Source: Ianthella basta (taxonomy: Eukaryota; Porifera; Demospongiae; Verongiida; Ianthellidae). Taken from it: 64,000 nucleotides of DNA. The translations under genes were made by a program, and so were the position numbers. The notes beneath the pieces are model-generated. The model worked only from the letters and a program-made list of their open reading frames with translations, ran no database searches and was not told the origin of the DNA. Location: positions 2,745,553-2,809,552 of the forward strand of contig OZ025890.1 of assembly GCA_964019415.1 (NCBI GenBank). Reading direction: 5' to 3'. Below are positions 52,201 to 61,949 of the stretch, one piece after another (the first letter of the stretch is position 1; every line of letters starts with the position of its first letter).

Positions 52201-55200
52201 AGTCTTTCGCTTTCCGGGGATGTCAAAGGTGGAATGCTTTGCCGCCCTTCATAAGAACCATCAAGAACCTTGCAACGTTTATGACTACTGCACGATCCCA
52301 TTTGCTAACCTATATGACCCGATCTAACCATTTCATGATAATTGCATTTTCTTTTTCCCATGCGGTCCATTGCCTACTTTTACCATATCATGCCATCTGT
52401 TTTTTCCAACCACAAGTTAATTGCCAATATCATTCATTCATCACTCATTATTTTGTCACCATTACATGTCTGTAGTATGATTTCTGGTTACCTTGAAAAG
52501 TAGCCATGTTGGCTAAAGGTCTCCCCAGGCTAAATAAGACTCCAAATCCAAATCCAAATATGTGCTTGTTGTACCATGATTACAAGGAAATTTATACCAA
52601 TGTTTGCTGTTTATCACTCCAGGTCTTGAGCAACACCACAAGTAAGGCAATGCACATCTAAGGCACGGGATCAGCAGCTACTAGTTATAGTTTCTTGTCA
52701 GAAATCTGCTAAAGGACCCTGGACTGAAAAGCCAATACATCCTTTCTGCCAAGTTCAATCAGGACCTTCTGGAGAATTTCTCTGGCAAAGTCAGGCAGAG
52801 CAGCAATCTGAGCTCCAAGCACCTCAGTCACACACCTCAGTCTTGCAATTGTGGAGCGCCATGATTTGTCACACGGGAGGTTTCCACACTATACGTCACA
52901 ATGAGATCCATGACATTACAGCCTCACTCCTTATCGAGGCTTGCTGCAGCATTGCTACACAACCAGCTCTTCAGCCCCTTAATGGAGAAACTCTGATAGC
53001 TCATTCTGCCAAGTCAGATGACAGAGCTCGTGTTGACATACGTGCCAGAGGGTTTGGAATAGATCGCAGGATGCATTTTTTGATGTGAGGGTCTTCCACC
53101 CAAACGCTACCTCGAACTTTTCCAGCAACCTAGCATCTGCCTACAGAAAGCACAAACAGGACAATCAACGTGAATATGGAGAGTGCATTCGCAAATTGGA
53201 ACGTGGAGTCTTCACTCCACTGGTTCTATCCACCAATGGCGCCATGGGAAAGGAAGCAGACACGTTTTACAAGAGACTGGCAGACCTACTCTCCCAGAAT
53301 GGACGTTATGGAGCAGCAACACACAACTTCCTATTGCTAACAGGTTGTTGGCAGAAAATACAATAGCTCTCCTTATTCTCCCTACAGCTTCCTTAAACCT
53401 CTGAACCTCCACAATCTGCTTCTTTCCTCTGTTGGAGAATGTGTTTCTATACACTCTAGCAAGGGCGGATCCAGGGGTGTTTCCAAGGTTTCCAGAAACT
53501 GGCCAGATCACCTCTGGCTAGTATTTGCATGTATCAGTCTTATAATGTCTATGCTTCCTTATAGCTATACCTTCATGCGTTGGAAACCAGTCATAAAAGT
53601 TTCTCGATCCGCCCTAGCTCCAGTGCCCAAAATATCTAGAACGTCTTTAATTTGCTTGGTGAAGCCTCTGTCCACATTTGTAGCCTGTGCGATTCCTTAA
53701 CCGACCGTACATCAATAAACATGCCAATTATGTATGTGCGAACGTCACCCCAACACCATTCTATTCATTGCTAACCAGTCATGTGACATGTTTGAACCCT
53801 CATACAACGTCCTGAATGTGTTGCCAATCCCATGAATATTCCCTCCTCTATCTATAGGATTAGGCGGCTGCCTCTCTAAAACAGCTAGCTTCCATGGCCC
53901 CAAATGGCAATCTACCTCTGAAGAGCAGCCACCTCTCTATAAAAGTCAGTTACAACTAGCCCACAGGTGGTCTTATGGCAGGTTTTCACTGTACACCCCA
54001 GTACCTGCTATTCAATACAGTTACTCCCCAGGCCCGGTGTCACGGTTTATTCCATCCCCCCAGTTTTGTATCCCCCCGGGTAGAATAAACTAGGATACTT
54101 TATCCCCCGACTTCAAATTTCTGAGTATTTCTTAACTCTTTTTGGTGTGTTTCACCTCGAGGGGTTGTTCTGACATCCATCAACCCTGCTTTGACAAGCA
54201 GTAGCTAAGATTCAGACCGTTTCATGCTCCTCACATGCTCAGGCTGTAGCGTCGACGTACCTGCACATTGATGTCCACCAGTTTGCGAAACTGCACGCCG
54301 TACTGCTACTCAAACACTTCTGCTCGTTGTAGTATTGCCCTCTTGACGTTCTTCGAGAACCCAGAGGACCACACAAGCATCCCAGCCGTGGTAGAAGGAC
54401 AAAAACCTCACGGCGGTCGTCAGTTAACAAGATTCATGTGGTCTTCTGCAAGGACTGCAAAGGAAGTGCAGGGTTCGCAGATATCGTCACCTATCAGTCT
54501 CTTCTGGTAGTGGTAAGTCTCATCCTGCAGTAGGGTGCATTTTACTAGCTTCTATAAGCATTTCGGTGTCGTTTAACCAACCTTCGGTTACCCGGGGGGA
54601 TACTTTATACGGGGGGTAAAATAAACTGTGACACCGGTCAGGCTTGCGGTTGTTCCTGCATTGCTTCGGGGCAATGACCCACTTTCAGCATGGACATTTG
54701 GAAGGATGTTGCCCCCAAAGCCATTGCAGTGTAGCATAACCAATTGCAAATTTTGTCATCTGATTGACCGCCAAACAACCAGCTGTATGTGTAGCTGGTA
54801 TATGCAGGGCATACACGTAGGGAGCAATCTCCTACTATAGTAAGGCTAGGATCTACCGACAGTCCACAGGTAAGCGAAGCAGCACTAAAACTGTACAATA
54901 CTATCTTGAATCCCACATGGCTCTACACATGACTTTACACACACGCACTCCACTTCTTACCCGCTGAGTAAGCATCTCCTCCGGATCACTGCACTGCCTA
55001 AGGTCTAAGACACTAACACTCTCTCCTACCACGGAAGACAACTCTGAAGAGAGGGCTTCTGCGAACTGTTCTGCTGTCCCTGTTTGGGTACCGTAGAAAA
55101 TACGAATGTGACTCCATTTTTTGCTCCTCATTTTCGCCGCCTTAGACGTGACAGCCTTCTTTGAGCTCTTTGGCACCAATAACAAGAACAGCGTCGTAAC

Positions 55201-55251
55201 AAGGGCCACCAAAATGCACCCCAATACAGCTGTCAACGTCAGAGCATCCAT
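43240..55251 (-). CDS. TYW1: TYW1, wybutosine tRNA radical-SAM synthase (tRNA 4-demethylwyosine synthase)
   Basis: Eleven exons on the minus strand: 55251-54961, 49547-49350, 48953-48741, 47552-47291, 47028-46747, 46537-46360, 44755-44620, 44462-44352, 44159-43992, 43589-43533 and 43401-43240, in frame to 685 aa (human 732). An N-terminal membrane anchor (about residues 8-26) is followed by a flavodoxin-like FMN domain (IFYGTQTGTAEQ, STFTDGRPPEG, FGLGNSLY, GSIEADFTAW), an acidic linker, then the radical-SAM domain with CANKCVFC (Cys370, 374, 377) binding the 4Fe-4S cluster, LSLVGEPIMYPEIN, VSVDAST and the C-terminal ISGC. The enzyme builds the tricyclic base precursor from N1-methylguanosine 37 and pyruvate in tRNA-Phe. 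Intron 1 (5.4 kb) and intron 6 (1.6 kb) are packed with transposon remains, yet the exons are intact. Confidence 0.97.
43670..43990. repeat. Pyrimidine-rich tract in TYW1 intron
   Basis: About 320 bases of (CTCTCCTATCTCCTCCCCTTCC)-like units between TYW1 exons 9 and 10. Open frames in it are compositional. Confidence 0.9.
44950..46105 (+). mobile_element. Fossil retrotransposon fragment, DIRS-like RT-RNase H
   Basis: Lies in TYW1 intron 6, opposite to the host gene. Conserved pieces of a reverse transcriptase (DIKDAYRIIPIHP and MPFGLASAS) are followed by RNase H-like pieces (HSDNVAAVAQVN and HIPGHLKINADDLSRN), the order and wording typical of DIRS/Ngaro-type (tyrosine-recombinase) retroelements. 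It is an incomplete, broken fossil with several breaks; no terminal repeats, gag or integrase seen. Age cannot be estimated from a single copy, but it looks moderately old. Confidence 0.75.
47821..48240 (+). other. Unrecognised open-frame remnants in TYW1 intron 3
   Basis: Two overlapping plus-strand open frames (47821-48078 and 48011-48211) have protein-like composition but no motif I recognise. They lie antisense inside the TYW1 intron and are most likely transposon debris. Confidence 0.3.
48440..48572. repeat. CAGTGGAACC-family repeat, copy 5
   Basis: Right half of the element: GGGCCTCCCTGGCCCCAAAT, CATTGCAATCTACCTCTGTA, and the intact right end GTCTTAGACAGGTTCCACTG followed by TA. Confidence 0.8.
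49660..51189. other. TYW1 intron 1, repeat-poor part
   Basis: No supported gene. An open frame at 50047-50286 has no recognisable motif. A GGCCAGTACGGCTATGGCC-type near-palindrome sits at about 50619-50655, followed by a TA run. CpG-containing sequence at 50820-51060 shows no clear signal. Confidence 0.4.
51190..52562 (+). mobile_element. 5'-truncated LINE (CR1/L2/Jockey-like reverse transcriptase)
   Basis: Coding similarity starts abruptly inside the reverse transcriptase (FLDISKAFDTVNH) and continues through GAPQGSVLGPLLFSLFVN, VLFADDTSLY and LNVGKT, then the thumb (KFLGVMVNQSLSW) and C-terminal segment (LERLQNYAARILL, RWNALP). One in-frame TGA at 51645-51647 interrupts it. The 3' end is a short (CCAAAT)-type repeat at about 52541-52560, typical of CR1/L2-like LINEs. 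Antisense to TYW1 in its first intron. Confidence 0.88.
52640..53366 (+). mobile_element. Degraded transposable-element coding remnants
   Basis: First part (about 52700-52800) reads LSAKFNQDLLENF, like the C-terminal region of P-element/THAP9-type transposases. The second part (about 52860-53366) has GGFHTIRHNEIHDITASLL, RVDIRARGFG and a TPLVLSTNGAMGKEADTFYK segment. I recall that pattern from retroelement-encoded proteins of marine invertebrates; its spaced acidic residues suggest a restriction-like endonuclease. Both are broken fossils; whether they came from one insertion or two is unclear. Confidence 0.5.
53463..53622. repeat. MITE with GGGCGGATC ends
   Basis: Left end GGGCGGATCCAGG, right end GATCCGCCCT: about 10-bp inverted ends on a 155-160-bp element with no coding capacity. 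Related to 41771-41996. Confidence 0.7.
53863..53996. repeat. CAGTGGAACC-family repeat, copy 6
   Basis: GCTTCCATGGCCCCAAATGG, GCAATCTACCTCTGAAGAGC, and a diverged right end (GGCAGGTTTTCACTGTA). The left end is missing. Confidence 0.7.
54034..54637. mobile_element. 604-bp DNA transposon with 49-bp terminal inverted repeats
   Basis: Ends CCGGTGTCACGGTTTATT (54034) and, inverted, AATAAACTGTGACACCGG (to 54637). The inverted repeats continue inward with C-rich blocks to ATCCCCCCGGGTA, about 49 bp at roughly 80 percent identity. Internal sequence has no transposase. Lies in TYW1 intron 1. The C4-6 blocks in the arms are unusual; the superfamily is not clear to me. Confidence 0.85.
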
Positions 55252-56293
55252 TTTGCAGCCTCGCATGTACACGCGAGTGTGAACGTGACGCACACGTGAC
55301 ATGCCACATTGAGATACGAGCAAATCAGTTCATGTGTGTTTGCAGCAAAGACAGGATTCTCTGCACATCCTTCTGAGCAGCGCTGTTCTTTAGTTGCTTC
55401 AGTTGGGCCACCTAGGCAGCAGAGAGCAGTAAAAGGGCCATGCATCTGTACACCCACCCACCCACACAGTTACAAGGTACACAGCTGGAGTGGCTATGCA
55501 GGTAGCTACAACTTGCAGTGTTGCTGCAAGGCTCATGTAGCCCAGCTTCAAGTAGCTAGCACGCGTCAAACATTACAATGTAAGTGCCGCATACCACACA
55601 TCATCATCTCATTCTTACCTGTCCTGTTTGCTGGAGTATAAGTTGAAATGCTTCCAATGCTGCACCTCCCCCATTTTGGTGGAGTAGGAGGAGCAGGTGG
55701 CAAAGGACACCTAACGAGGGCATAGGAGCAGAGGTAGACTGGTAGATTGAGACACTCAAAGAGATGGTAGCTATCTCTCAAAGGCAATGGCAACATGCCA
55801 GAAAGGACTGGTCACTGCTGAGTGACTGATGAGATCGACCCCTGGCTCCATTTCTCCTCAGTTTTTGTCGTATATAGCTAATGACTAGTGATGTGCAGTA
55901 TAAAACTGAATTGAAATTCTTGCATAATATCAAGAGTACGTACTCTTGATTCTACGCAAGAACTTCAATCCATGTGGAATAGCAAGCTCCTTAGCTGAAC
56001 TGGCAGTCATGATCAGCGAGGGCAGGATAGCTATCTAAAGCTTATAATACAGATCAGAGCTATATTCAAAGATTTTACGTAATTGTATGACTGCCAAGTA
56101 AACCGTGGTATTGCGCATGTATATACTCAGTTTTTAGTAGGCCTCGTGTTATTGTTGATGATCATTACCACCGGCCTGCTCGTGGTCACAACGATCAAAA
56201 GGTCAATCGGTATAATTATGAAGCCAGAGCCGACTGGCTTTTTACCAAAGCACAGATACGTAATCGAGGGATTATCTATGACGAAAGACACAA
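55252..56293. other. Divergent intergenic region TYW1 / GNAT
   Basis: About 1 kb between two divergent start codons, presumably holding both promoters. It contains a near-perfect palindrome at 55910-55970 centred on ATCAAGAGTAC|GTACTCTTGAT. An open frame at 56083-56367 with a hydrophobic stretch overlaps the GNAT start in another frame; I do not count it as a gene. Confidence 0.6.
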
Positions 56294-57325
56294 ATGGCGG
56301 CCCGGCTACTGGAGACCCTGCGCACGAGGAGTTTGGGAACAAGACTACTGCGTCTGCCCCAAGCTGAAGGACGATATATTGGCATCCGGAACAGCTCGAA
56401 GAAGATAAACGAGGCTTTCGTTGTCCGGCGAGCCACTTGTTTGGACGACCTTCAGTGGGCGATAAATCTGACTGTACCTGAAGGCTGGGGCTACCGCAAG
56501 AGGGATCCTGAATGCTGTTTCTTGGCAGGTCTTACTCCCTACTTCTGGATTGGTGAACTGAACGGCAAGCGAATCAGTTGCGTGGCTGTAGTCAAATACG
56601 GAGAAAATACTGCTTTCCGTGGCTGCTATTTGGTTGATAAGCCCTACAGGGGGCACGGGTATGGGCTAAAGACGTGGAGAACTGCTTTAGCTTCCATTGG
56701 CGATCAGTGCAATAGCATTGGGGCTACTGTGCCGACAATGGCGGAGAGGTTAGAGAAAGTCGGATTTCGACGTGGTTATACTGCGAAGAGGTATGCATTC
56801 ACTGCTCCACGTGCTCTTGAAGGTCTTGCAAGTAGTCAGCTGCCACCTTCGATTGCTCAGATCCTGCCAGCCAGTCAAGCTGACTTTGAGAAGTTGTTTG
56901 TGTATGGTGCAGACATGCTGGGCACCTCACAAGCTTGCAAGTCATTACTAGCTGCATGGTTATCACAGGCTCAGGAAAGCAGCTGGGTTGCTATTGGCAA
57001 CAAGGGTGAGATAGTTGGATACTTAATTGTGAGTGAAACTGCACATTTTTCAGCGGATGGCTACCGTGTAGCTCCCTTCTTTGCAGACAGTACTCCTATT
57101 GCTCGCAGCCTTCTGAAAGAGGCAGTTCAGTTTGCTAGTGCTAACAATCCATGCCAAATGATTCTGGACATTGCAGTTGATTTCAATACTGAAGGCGTGA
57201 GCATTCTAGAGAAGGAAGTTGGTGCCAAGTCAGTGGATGAGTATGTTTTGGTTTATACCAAAGATCTCCCTGACAAGGCTCTTTGTAAAGTGTTCGGTTT
57301 TGGTAGTCTTGAATTTATGTATTAA
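56294..57325 (+). CDS. Intronless two-domain GNAT acetyltransferase (YitH/HolE-like)
   Basis: A single 343-aa open frame with no intron, unlike every other gene here. An in-frame TGA four codons upstream and a good context (caaATGg) support the start. Residues about 35-165 form a GNAT domain: CCFLAGLTPYFWIGELNG, then the acetyl-CoA motif GCYLVDKPYRGHGYGLKTW. The C-terminal half (about 195-335, SWVAIGNKGEIVGYLIVS...) fits the second GNAT-like domain of the YitH/holothin acyltransferase type. The substrate is unknown. Relatives are scattered in bacteria and some invertebrates; the lack of introns would fit a retrocopy or horizontal transfer, neither of which I can prove. A decayed partial copy lies at 61950-62385. 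Confidence 0.9.
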   Translation: MAARLLETLRTRSLGTRLLRLPQAEGRYIGIRNSSKKINEAFVVRRATCLDDLQWAINLTVPEGWGYRKRDPECCFLAGLTPYFWIGELNGKRISCVAVVKYGENTAFRGCYLVDKPYRGHGYGLKTWRTALASIGDQCNSIGATVPTMAERLEKVGFRRGYTAKRYAFTAPRALEGLASSQLPPSIAQILPASQADFEKLFVYGADMLGTSQACKSLLAAWLSQAQESSWVAIGNKGEIVGYLIVSETAHFSADGYRVAPFFADSTPIARSLLKEAVQFASANNPCQMILDIAVDFNTEGVSILEKEVGAKSVDEYVLVYTKDLPDKALCKVFGFGSLEFMY

Positions 57326-57880
57326 AAGATGTGTAACCACATTCACGGAATTCATCTTCCCTGTAATGATCACTCAAGTAGTCATTAACGTTTAACACTT
57401 ATATGTTAGGTATTTATAAACAAGATATTGTCTTGGTTTGAATGTATTTTGTAATTGTTACTGCCACAGTAATTACTCCGCTATTGCGCAAGGGGTTATG
57501 TGATCGGTTGTGTTGTCGTTGTTGTTGTTGTGGACACAAAAAGGGCTGATCTCCTCTTCTAGACACCTGATCATGAGCTACTTGTAAGCACCTTAAATCA
57601 GTTGGCATTCGTGGAAAACTGTCTCCAGTTCCCTTTAAATTGATTCAATGCTACTGGTGCTTGCAGCATTCGCCGTCAAAGAGTAGTGTGGCTTGCTAGA
57701 CCGTCCTCTTAAAATGCTGCAGCATTTAAAGGGTGGCCGGTCATAATGGGCCACCCAAACGCTGCGGCATTTGAAGGTGTGGTCGGCCATCCAACAGGGC
57801 ACCCAAATTGTGGTATATATTGGTCGTAATTAGGAGACAAGCCTCTTAGACCTCTGATACATGGTCACTGAGCTACCTGC
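57326..57880. other. 3' flank of GNAT gene
   Basis: No gene seen. Two related blocks, each pairing AATGCTGCAGCATTTAAAGG- or ACGCTGCGGCATTTGAAGG-like sequence with a GGTGGCCGGTCAT/GTGGTCGGCCATC segment (57713-57795), form a short diverged direct repeat. Confidence 0.5.
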
Positions 57881-57882
57881 AT

Positions 57883-57885
<3 letters not shown>

Positions 57886-57944
<59 letters not shown>
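57886..57944. repeat. (TG)n microsatellite
   Basis: About 29 TG units directly before the first copy of the segmental duplication. Confidence 0.97.
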
Positions 57945-57945
<1 letters not shown>

Positions 57946-57960
57946 CTCGAAGTGGACGAC

Positions 57961-58470
57961 TGTGGGTGACATAAGCTATATAGCAGAAAGCGCCATCTAC
58001 GGAAAAGGAGAGCAGCTCGAAGGCGAAAGAAGGAGCCTACAGAAATCCGGATCGGCCATTGCACAATATGCCTATTACTTCATGGTTCAGTGGTATGTAT
58101 AATGCATGTGTACGTATCTGTGTGGGGGTGGAGGGAGAGTCATACTCCATGGTGCTTAGCACTTTTCTGGGTCTTAACAAGAGCTGCCCTCATATGGTCA
58201 AACATTGAGTGTGCTCTCCAGTGATGTGCAGCAATGTAAGCAAGTGTACTGAGGAGAGTGGCAAGACTCACAGAGTAAGTGAAACACTCCACCTTGCAAA
58301 GCAATGGCTGCCAATAGGACACCTTGCATAATGTGCACCTGTGTATACCTAGCTGCTGCAGCATGCCCTGGTTTAAGCCCAGCTACATATAGCTAGCGCA
58401 AAAAGAGCTGGTGCACGAACAGCCGTCACACGAGCAGCCGGCGCACGAACAGCTGGCGCTCAGTGAGCCA
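57961..58470 (+). repeat. Segmental duplication, copy 1
   Basis: Matches 59884-60565 in order over its length: GGTGACATAAGCTATA...GGCCATTGCACAATA, ATGGTGCTTAGCACTTTTC, CCCTCATATGGTCAAAC, GTGCTCTCCAGTGATGTGCA, CATAATGTGCACCTGTGTA and a short tandem of GCACGAACAGC-like units at the end. Both copies have an open frame at the left end (GDISYIAESAIYGKGEQ here, GDISYTAVGTLYREEW there, both ending in AIAQYxxYF), so a small exon may have been duplicated. Confidence 0.75.
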
Positions 58471-59617
58471 GCAGGAGGACGTGCCCAAAAAGCGCGCCCA
58501 CCTGCTTCACATTAATGCATATATATGTGAAGTTCCCTCTTTTTACAAGATATGCATTACTGTACAAAATTAAAGTTCAGTTGCTCTGTATTCGTGTATT
58601 GAGCCAGTATTGCTTTTTTCCTTATATATACTCCTTGCACACACCAAGGGGGTAGTGGTAGTTGTATTCTGGCACAATACTAGCTGCAATGTAGGGTAAC
58701 AGGTATGCATATATTTACCAGGCACAGACACTCTTCACATTAATGATGCATTCATGCAAAGTTAATTACTGCTGGGGATTGTAGGATGTAATTTAACAAA
58801 CTGGGACATGGCAGCAGAATGGGGGCTACAGGGGGCTGTGGACCCAGCCCCCAATTTATTTCATGATCCGGAAATATTGGCCATGAGCTTGACTGGCTCT
58901 GCCACCAATCAAGCAGTCACCCCTCAAAATCCATCCACCTTCCGCAGTCACTGCTGGTAGCTAGCTAGCTACAGGTGGTCCGGATCAGTAGCCCTCAGAC
59001 TGTAAAGTACACTTCATGCATGATCATATAGCAAGGGATATGTAGCGTAGTCTGTATAGCTGCAGCTGCTAACCCCAACTTCGTGACATGATGAAATAAA
59101 GGCTACCAACCAGCTCTGACAGATATACAAGGTATTAATATGAAGGCTGTGTTCTCTGTTTTGAAGGGAACAGAACCCCTCTTATGTCTAAGAAATAAGG
59201 ACCCTCCTCCAAGTTAACATAGCAATGTTAGCCTCCTTGAAAGGCTCCACTAGTCATTGCCTCTCTCTGCATTCATTCAGTGACTGTTGAAGTGCATCAT
59301 ACAGGAAGATGATGCCCTCTCCCATGCCCATCCATTCATTAGCCACTCCTCACAAAACTATAGAATGGCCCAGCAAACCCTTCTTAAAAGGTAAAATAAT
59401 TTATGGGGAAAATACTGGACAGCTAGGGGCAGCGATAGTGCAAGTTTGTGTGAGAATGTGATGTAGTGATTATTGCTACACTGTTGTAGGGCAACAGAAA
59501 AGGTATATAGCTAGCTGTCATGCAGTCTGCCATACTGAATGACAATTGTGCATGCATTTGTATGCACACAGAATTGAGTCAAAAACCAATTATGTTATCT
59601 ATGAATATTTGCGAAAG
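58471..59617. other. Gene-free spacer between duplicated segments
   Basis: AT-rich; no convincing open frame, RNA gene or clear repeat seen. Confidence 0.5.
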
Positions 59618-59628
59618 TACTGGGTAGG

Positions 59629-59723
59629 TAGTCTTGTGAGCCAGACCACTACCTCCTCCATTTTTATATGATGACATCATCAAATAAAAATGGAGGGATG
59701 TAACGGTCTGGCTTGCACAACTA
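59629..59723. mobile_element. 95-bp MITE with 11-bp target duplication
   Basis: Imperfect inverted ends (TAGTCTTGTGAGCCAGACC and, inverted, TAGTTGTGCAAGCCAGACC) around a second inverted pair (CCTCCATTTTTAT...ATAAAAATGGAGG). It is bordered by the direct repeat TACTGGGTAGG (59618-59628 and 59722-59732). Related ends occur at 41824. Confidence 0.75.
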
Positions 59724-59883
59724 CTGGGTAGGCGTGACTAGAGAACACTGAACAATTATAGTCAGATTCAGAGTTGAAGTAGATGGCCATAAATTTGGAG
59801 AGATTTGCCCTTCATGAGACATCTGATTTATACTTTAATACTGGCATCCCAAACAGGTGACATAGGAGTAGCCACAGACGGCG

Positions 59884-60565
59884 AGATGGGTGACATAAGC
59901 TATACAGCGGTAGGCACCCTCTACAGAGAAGAATGGTGCACAGGCAAATATAGATGCCTCAAGAATTCCAGGTTGGCCATTGCACAATACCCCGATTACT
60001 TTATTGTAGCTATGGTTAATTTGCGCTCTTTTGAAACTGCCTGTTCCAATATATAGCTACGCCAAAAGTTAAGAAAGTGACTGAGCTATCCAGGAAATCA
60101 AGAGGTTCAGCCAGGAAGAAATCTCTCAGAAACCATCAACAACTTTCAACTCTAGAGTTGCATATTCTATGGTGCTTAGCACTTTTCATGCAGGGGCTTA
60201 ACAAGAGATACCCTCATATGGTCAAACAGTACATTGCGTGTGCTCTCCAGTGATGTGCAGCAAGGTGCTTGGCACGTTTAATGGCGCTTAACTAGAGATG
60301 CACACATATGGTCTAATAGTCAGTTCAAGAGAACAACCATGAATCAGCTTAAGACAACAAAGTTGAGTTAATTCCTGACTGTTCCATTGAAGAGACCCAA
60401 ACTAATGGAAACGCTCCACCTTGCATTGCAAAGGCTGGCAATAGGACACCTAGCATAATGTGCACCTGTGTACAGTATAGCTACCTACTTGCTGCAGCAT
60501 GACCTGGTGTACGACCAGCTAGCGCACAAACAGCTGGCGTACGACCAGCTAGCGCATCATGTAGC
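59884..60565 (+). repeat. Segmental duplication, copy 2
   Basis: Partner of 57961-58470, about 1.9 kb away in the same orientation. It is longer because of an extra stretch at about 60255-60400, which partly repeats its own GCTTAACTAGAGATGC/CATATGGTC segment. Confidence 0.75.
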
Positions 60566-61949
60566 AATAAAGGGGAAGGGGAGTTGCATGCATGGGCAGC
60601 ATCACCCATATGTGGGAGATATTGCATGCTCAGACACATGGCTCTGTGCAGCCAGCCATACACTGTGCCAAAGTGAGAAAGAGTTAGTGAGATTGTGTTT
60701 CCATAGCAACATGGGTGTGCCTGTCATTGTCAGGATTGTTGTCTTGCTTAAGTATTACGTCAAATTCAACAGCTTAACTTGCATGCATGCAGTCTGTTAT
60801 ATATAAGTCAGTGTATTGTGCTCTAAGCAGGTAAAAGCAGTGGCTGGAGTGACGCAGAGGTGCTTCTTTCAATCAAAATGCGTATGGGAGAAGGTTGCTT
60901 GGGCGGCAATTACCGACAACTGCGCCTTTCGTTCAGAAATTCCATGGAACGGTTCTCATAATCAGTTATGGAACCGTTCCACTAGTGTAAATGGGCTGTA
61001 AGAGACTGGGGGAAAGGCACTTTGTCCTATGCAGTGATCACCTCCTCAGTCAGCTTAAGCAACATGCATGCAAGCATGCTTGCTTATATAGAACCACAGG
61101 AATGGTTGATTCGTGTTTCCCCTTCACTAATTGCCAACTATAGTAACAGCCTCTGTTCAACTTCCGATTGTTAGTTCACTCTACACTTAATAAATACTTA
61201 AACCCTCAACTAGTGCAATTACCTTTTATGGATTGCATCCTATTATACCGCAACTATTATGTAGACTTCTTGCTACAGTAAATTTTATACAGCAGGCACT
61301 AATCTGGACTCTCCATAGTATACAGGCTTCTGCTGTGCAAGCTGTAGCTGTGTGCAAAGTGAGTAATGCCACTAATTATAAAAGCTCCATAATATTGTTA
61401 CATAAAAATGCTGGAGAACTGGTTAAAATGCGATATTTATGTGTAGTACAATCAGGCATTTGGTTAAGGTGGTACGATGGGCTAATTCAAGAACTGAAGG
61501 GGCAATGTTTGAATATAACTTCATAACCATGATACAAAATAGTTGATTTGTTCAAAGTTCATAGACCTATGATTTCTGTGCGTTTTGGTGTCACAGTGCC
61601 AAGTAAATTAATTGCTTAATCAGTTCTTGTGTGGTTAATGCTTAATTATTAAGTGTTCTATGTACTTGATGGCCCTCAGTAAAATCAGAACTAGCTCTGA
61701 TCAGAGTGGCCTGGAGCTATCAAACTTGGTACAGTGAAAGACAAGGCATATGCCTAAATCCTATGACATGCAGCGACTAGGAGTAGCAGCTAATGTCAGG
61801 TTAGAAAGCTGTAACCAAAAAATCCACAAAACACTCATAATATTGTCATCGTTGCGTGTGACCCTAGTCGCTGTCATAGGATTTTAGTGCACACTGTATT
61901 CTTTGTGTTGAAACAAACACCAGGCATAGCATGTATCACACAGCAAAGT
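60566..61949. other. Gene-free region
   Basis: No supported gene. Short open frames (for example 61233-61526) have no recognisable features. Confidence 0.4.

Noticed and set aside
56083-56367. Small membrane protein upstream of GNAT
   Set aside because: Overlaps the GNAT start in another frame and ends inside it; a single hydrophobic stretch in AT-rich leader sequence is weak evidence.
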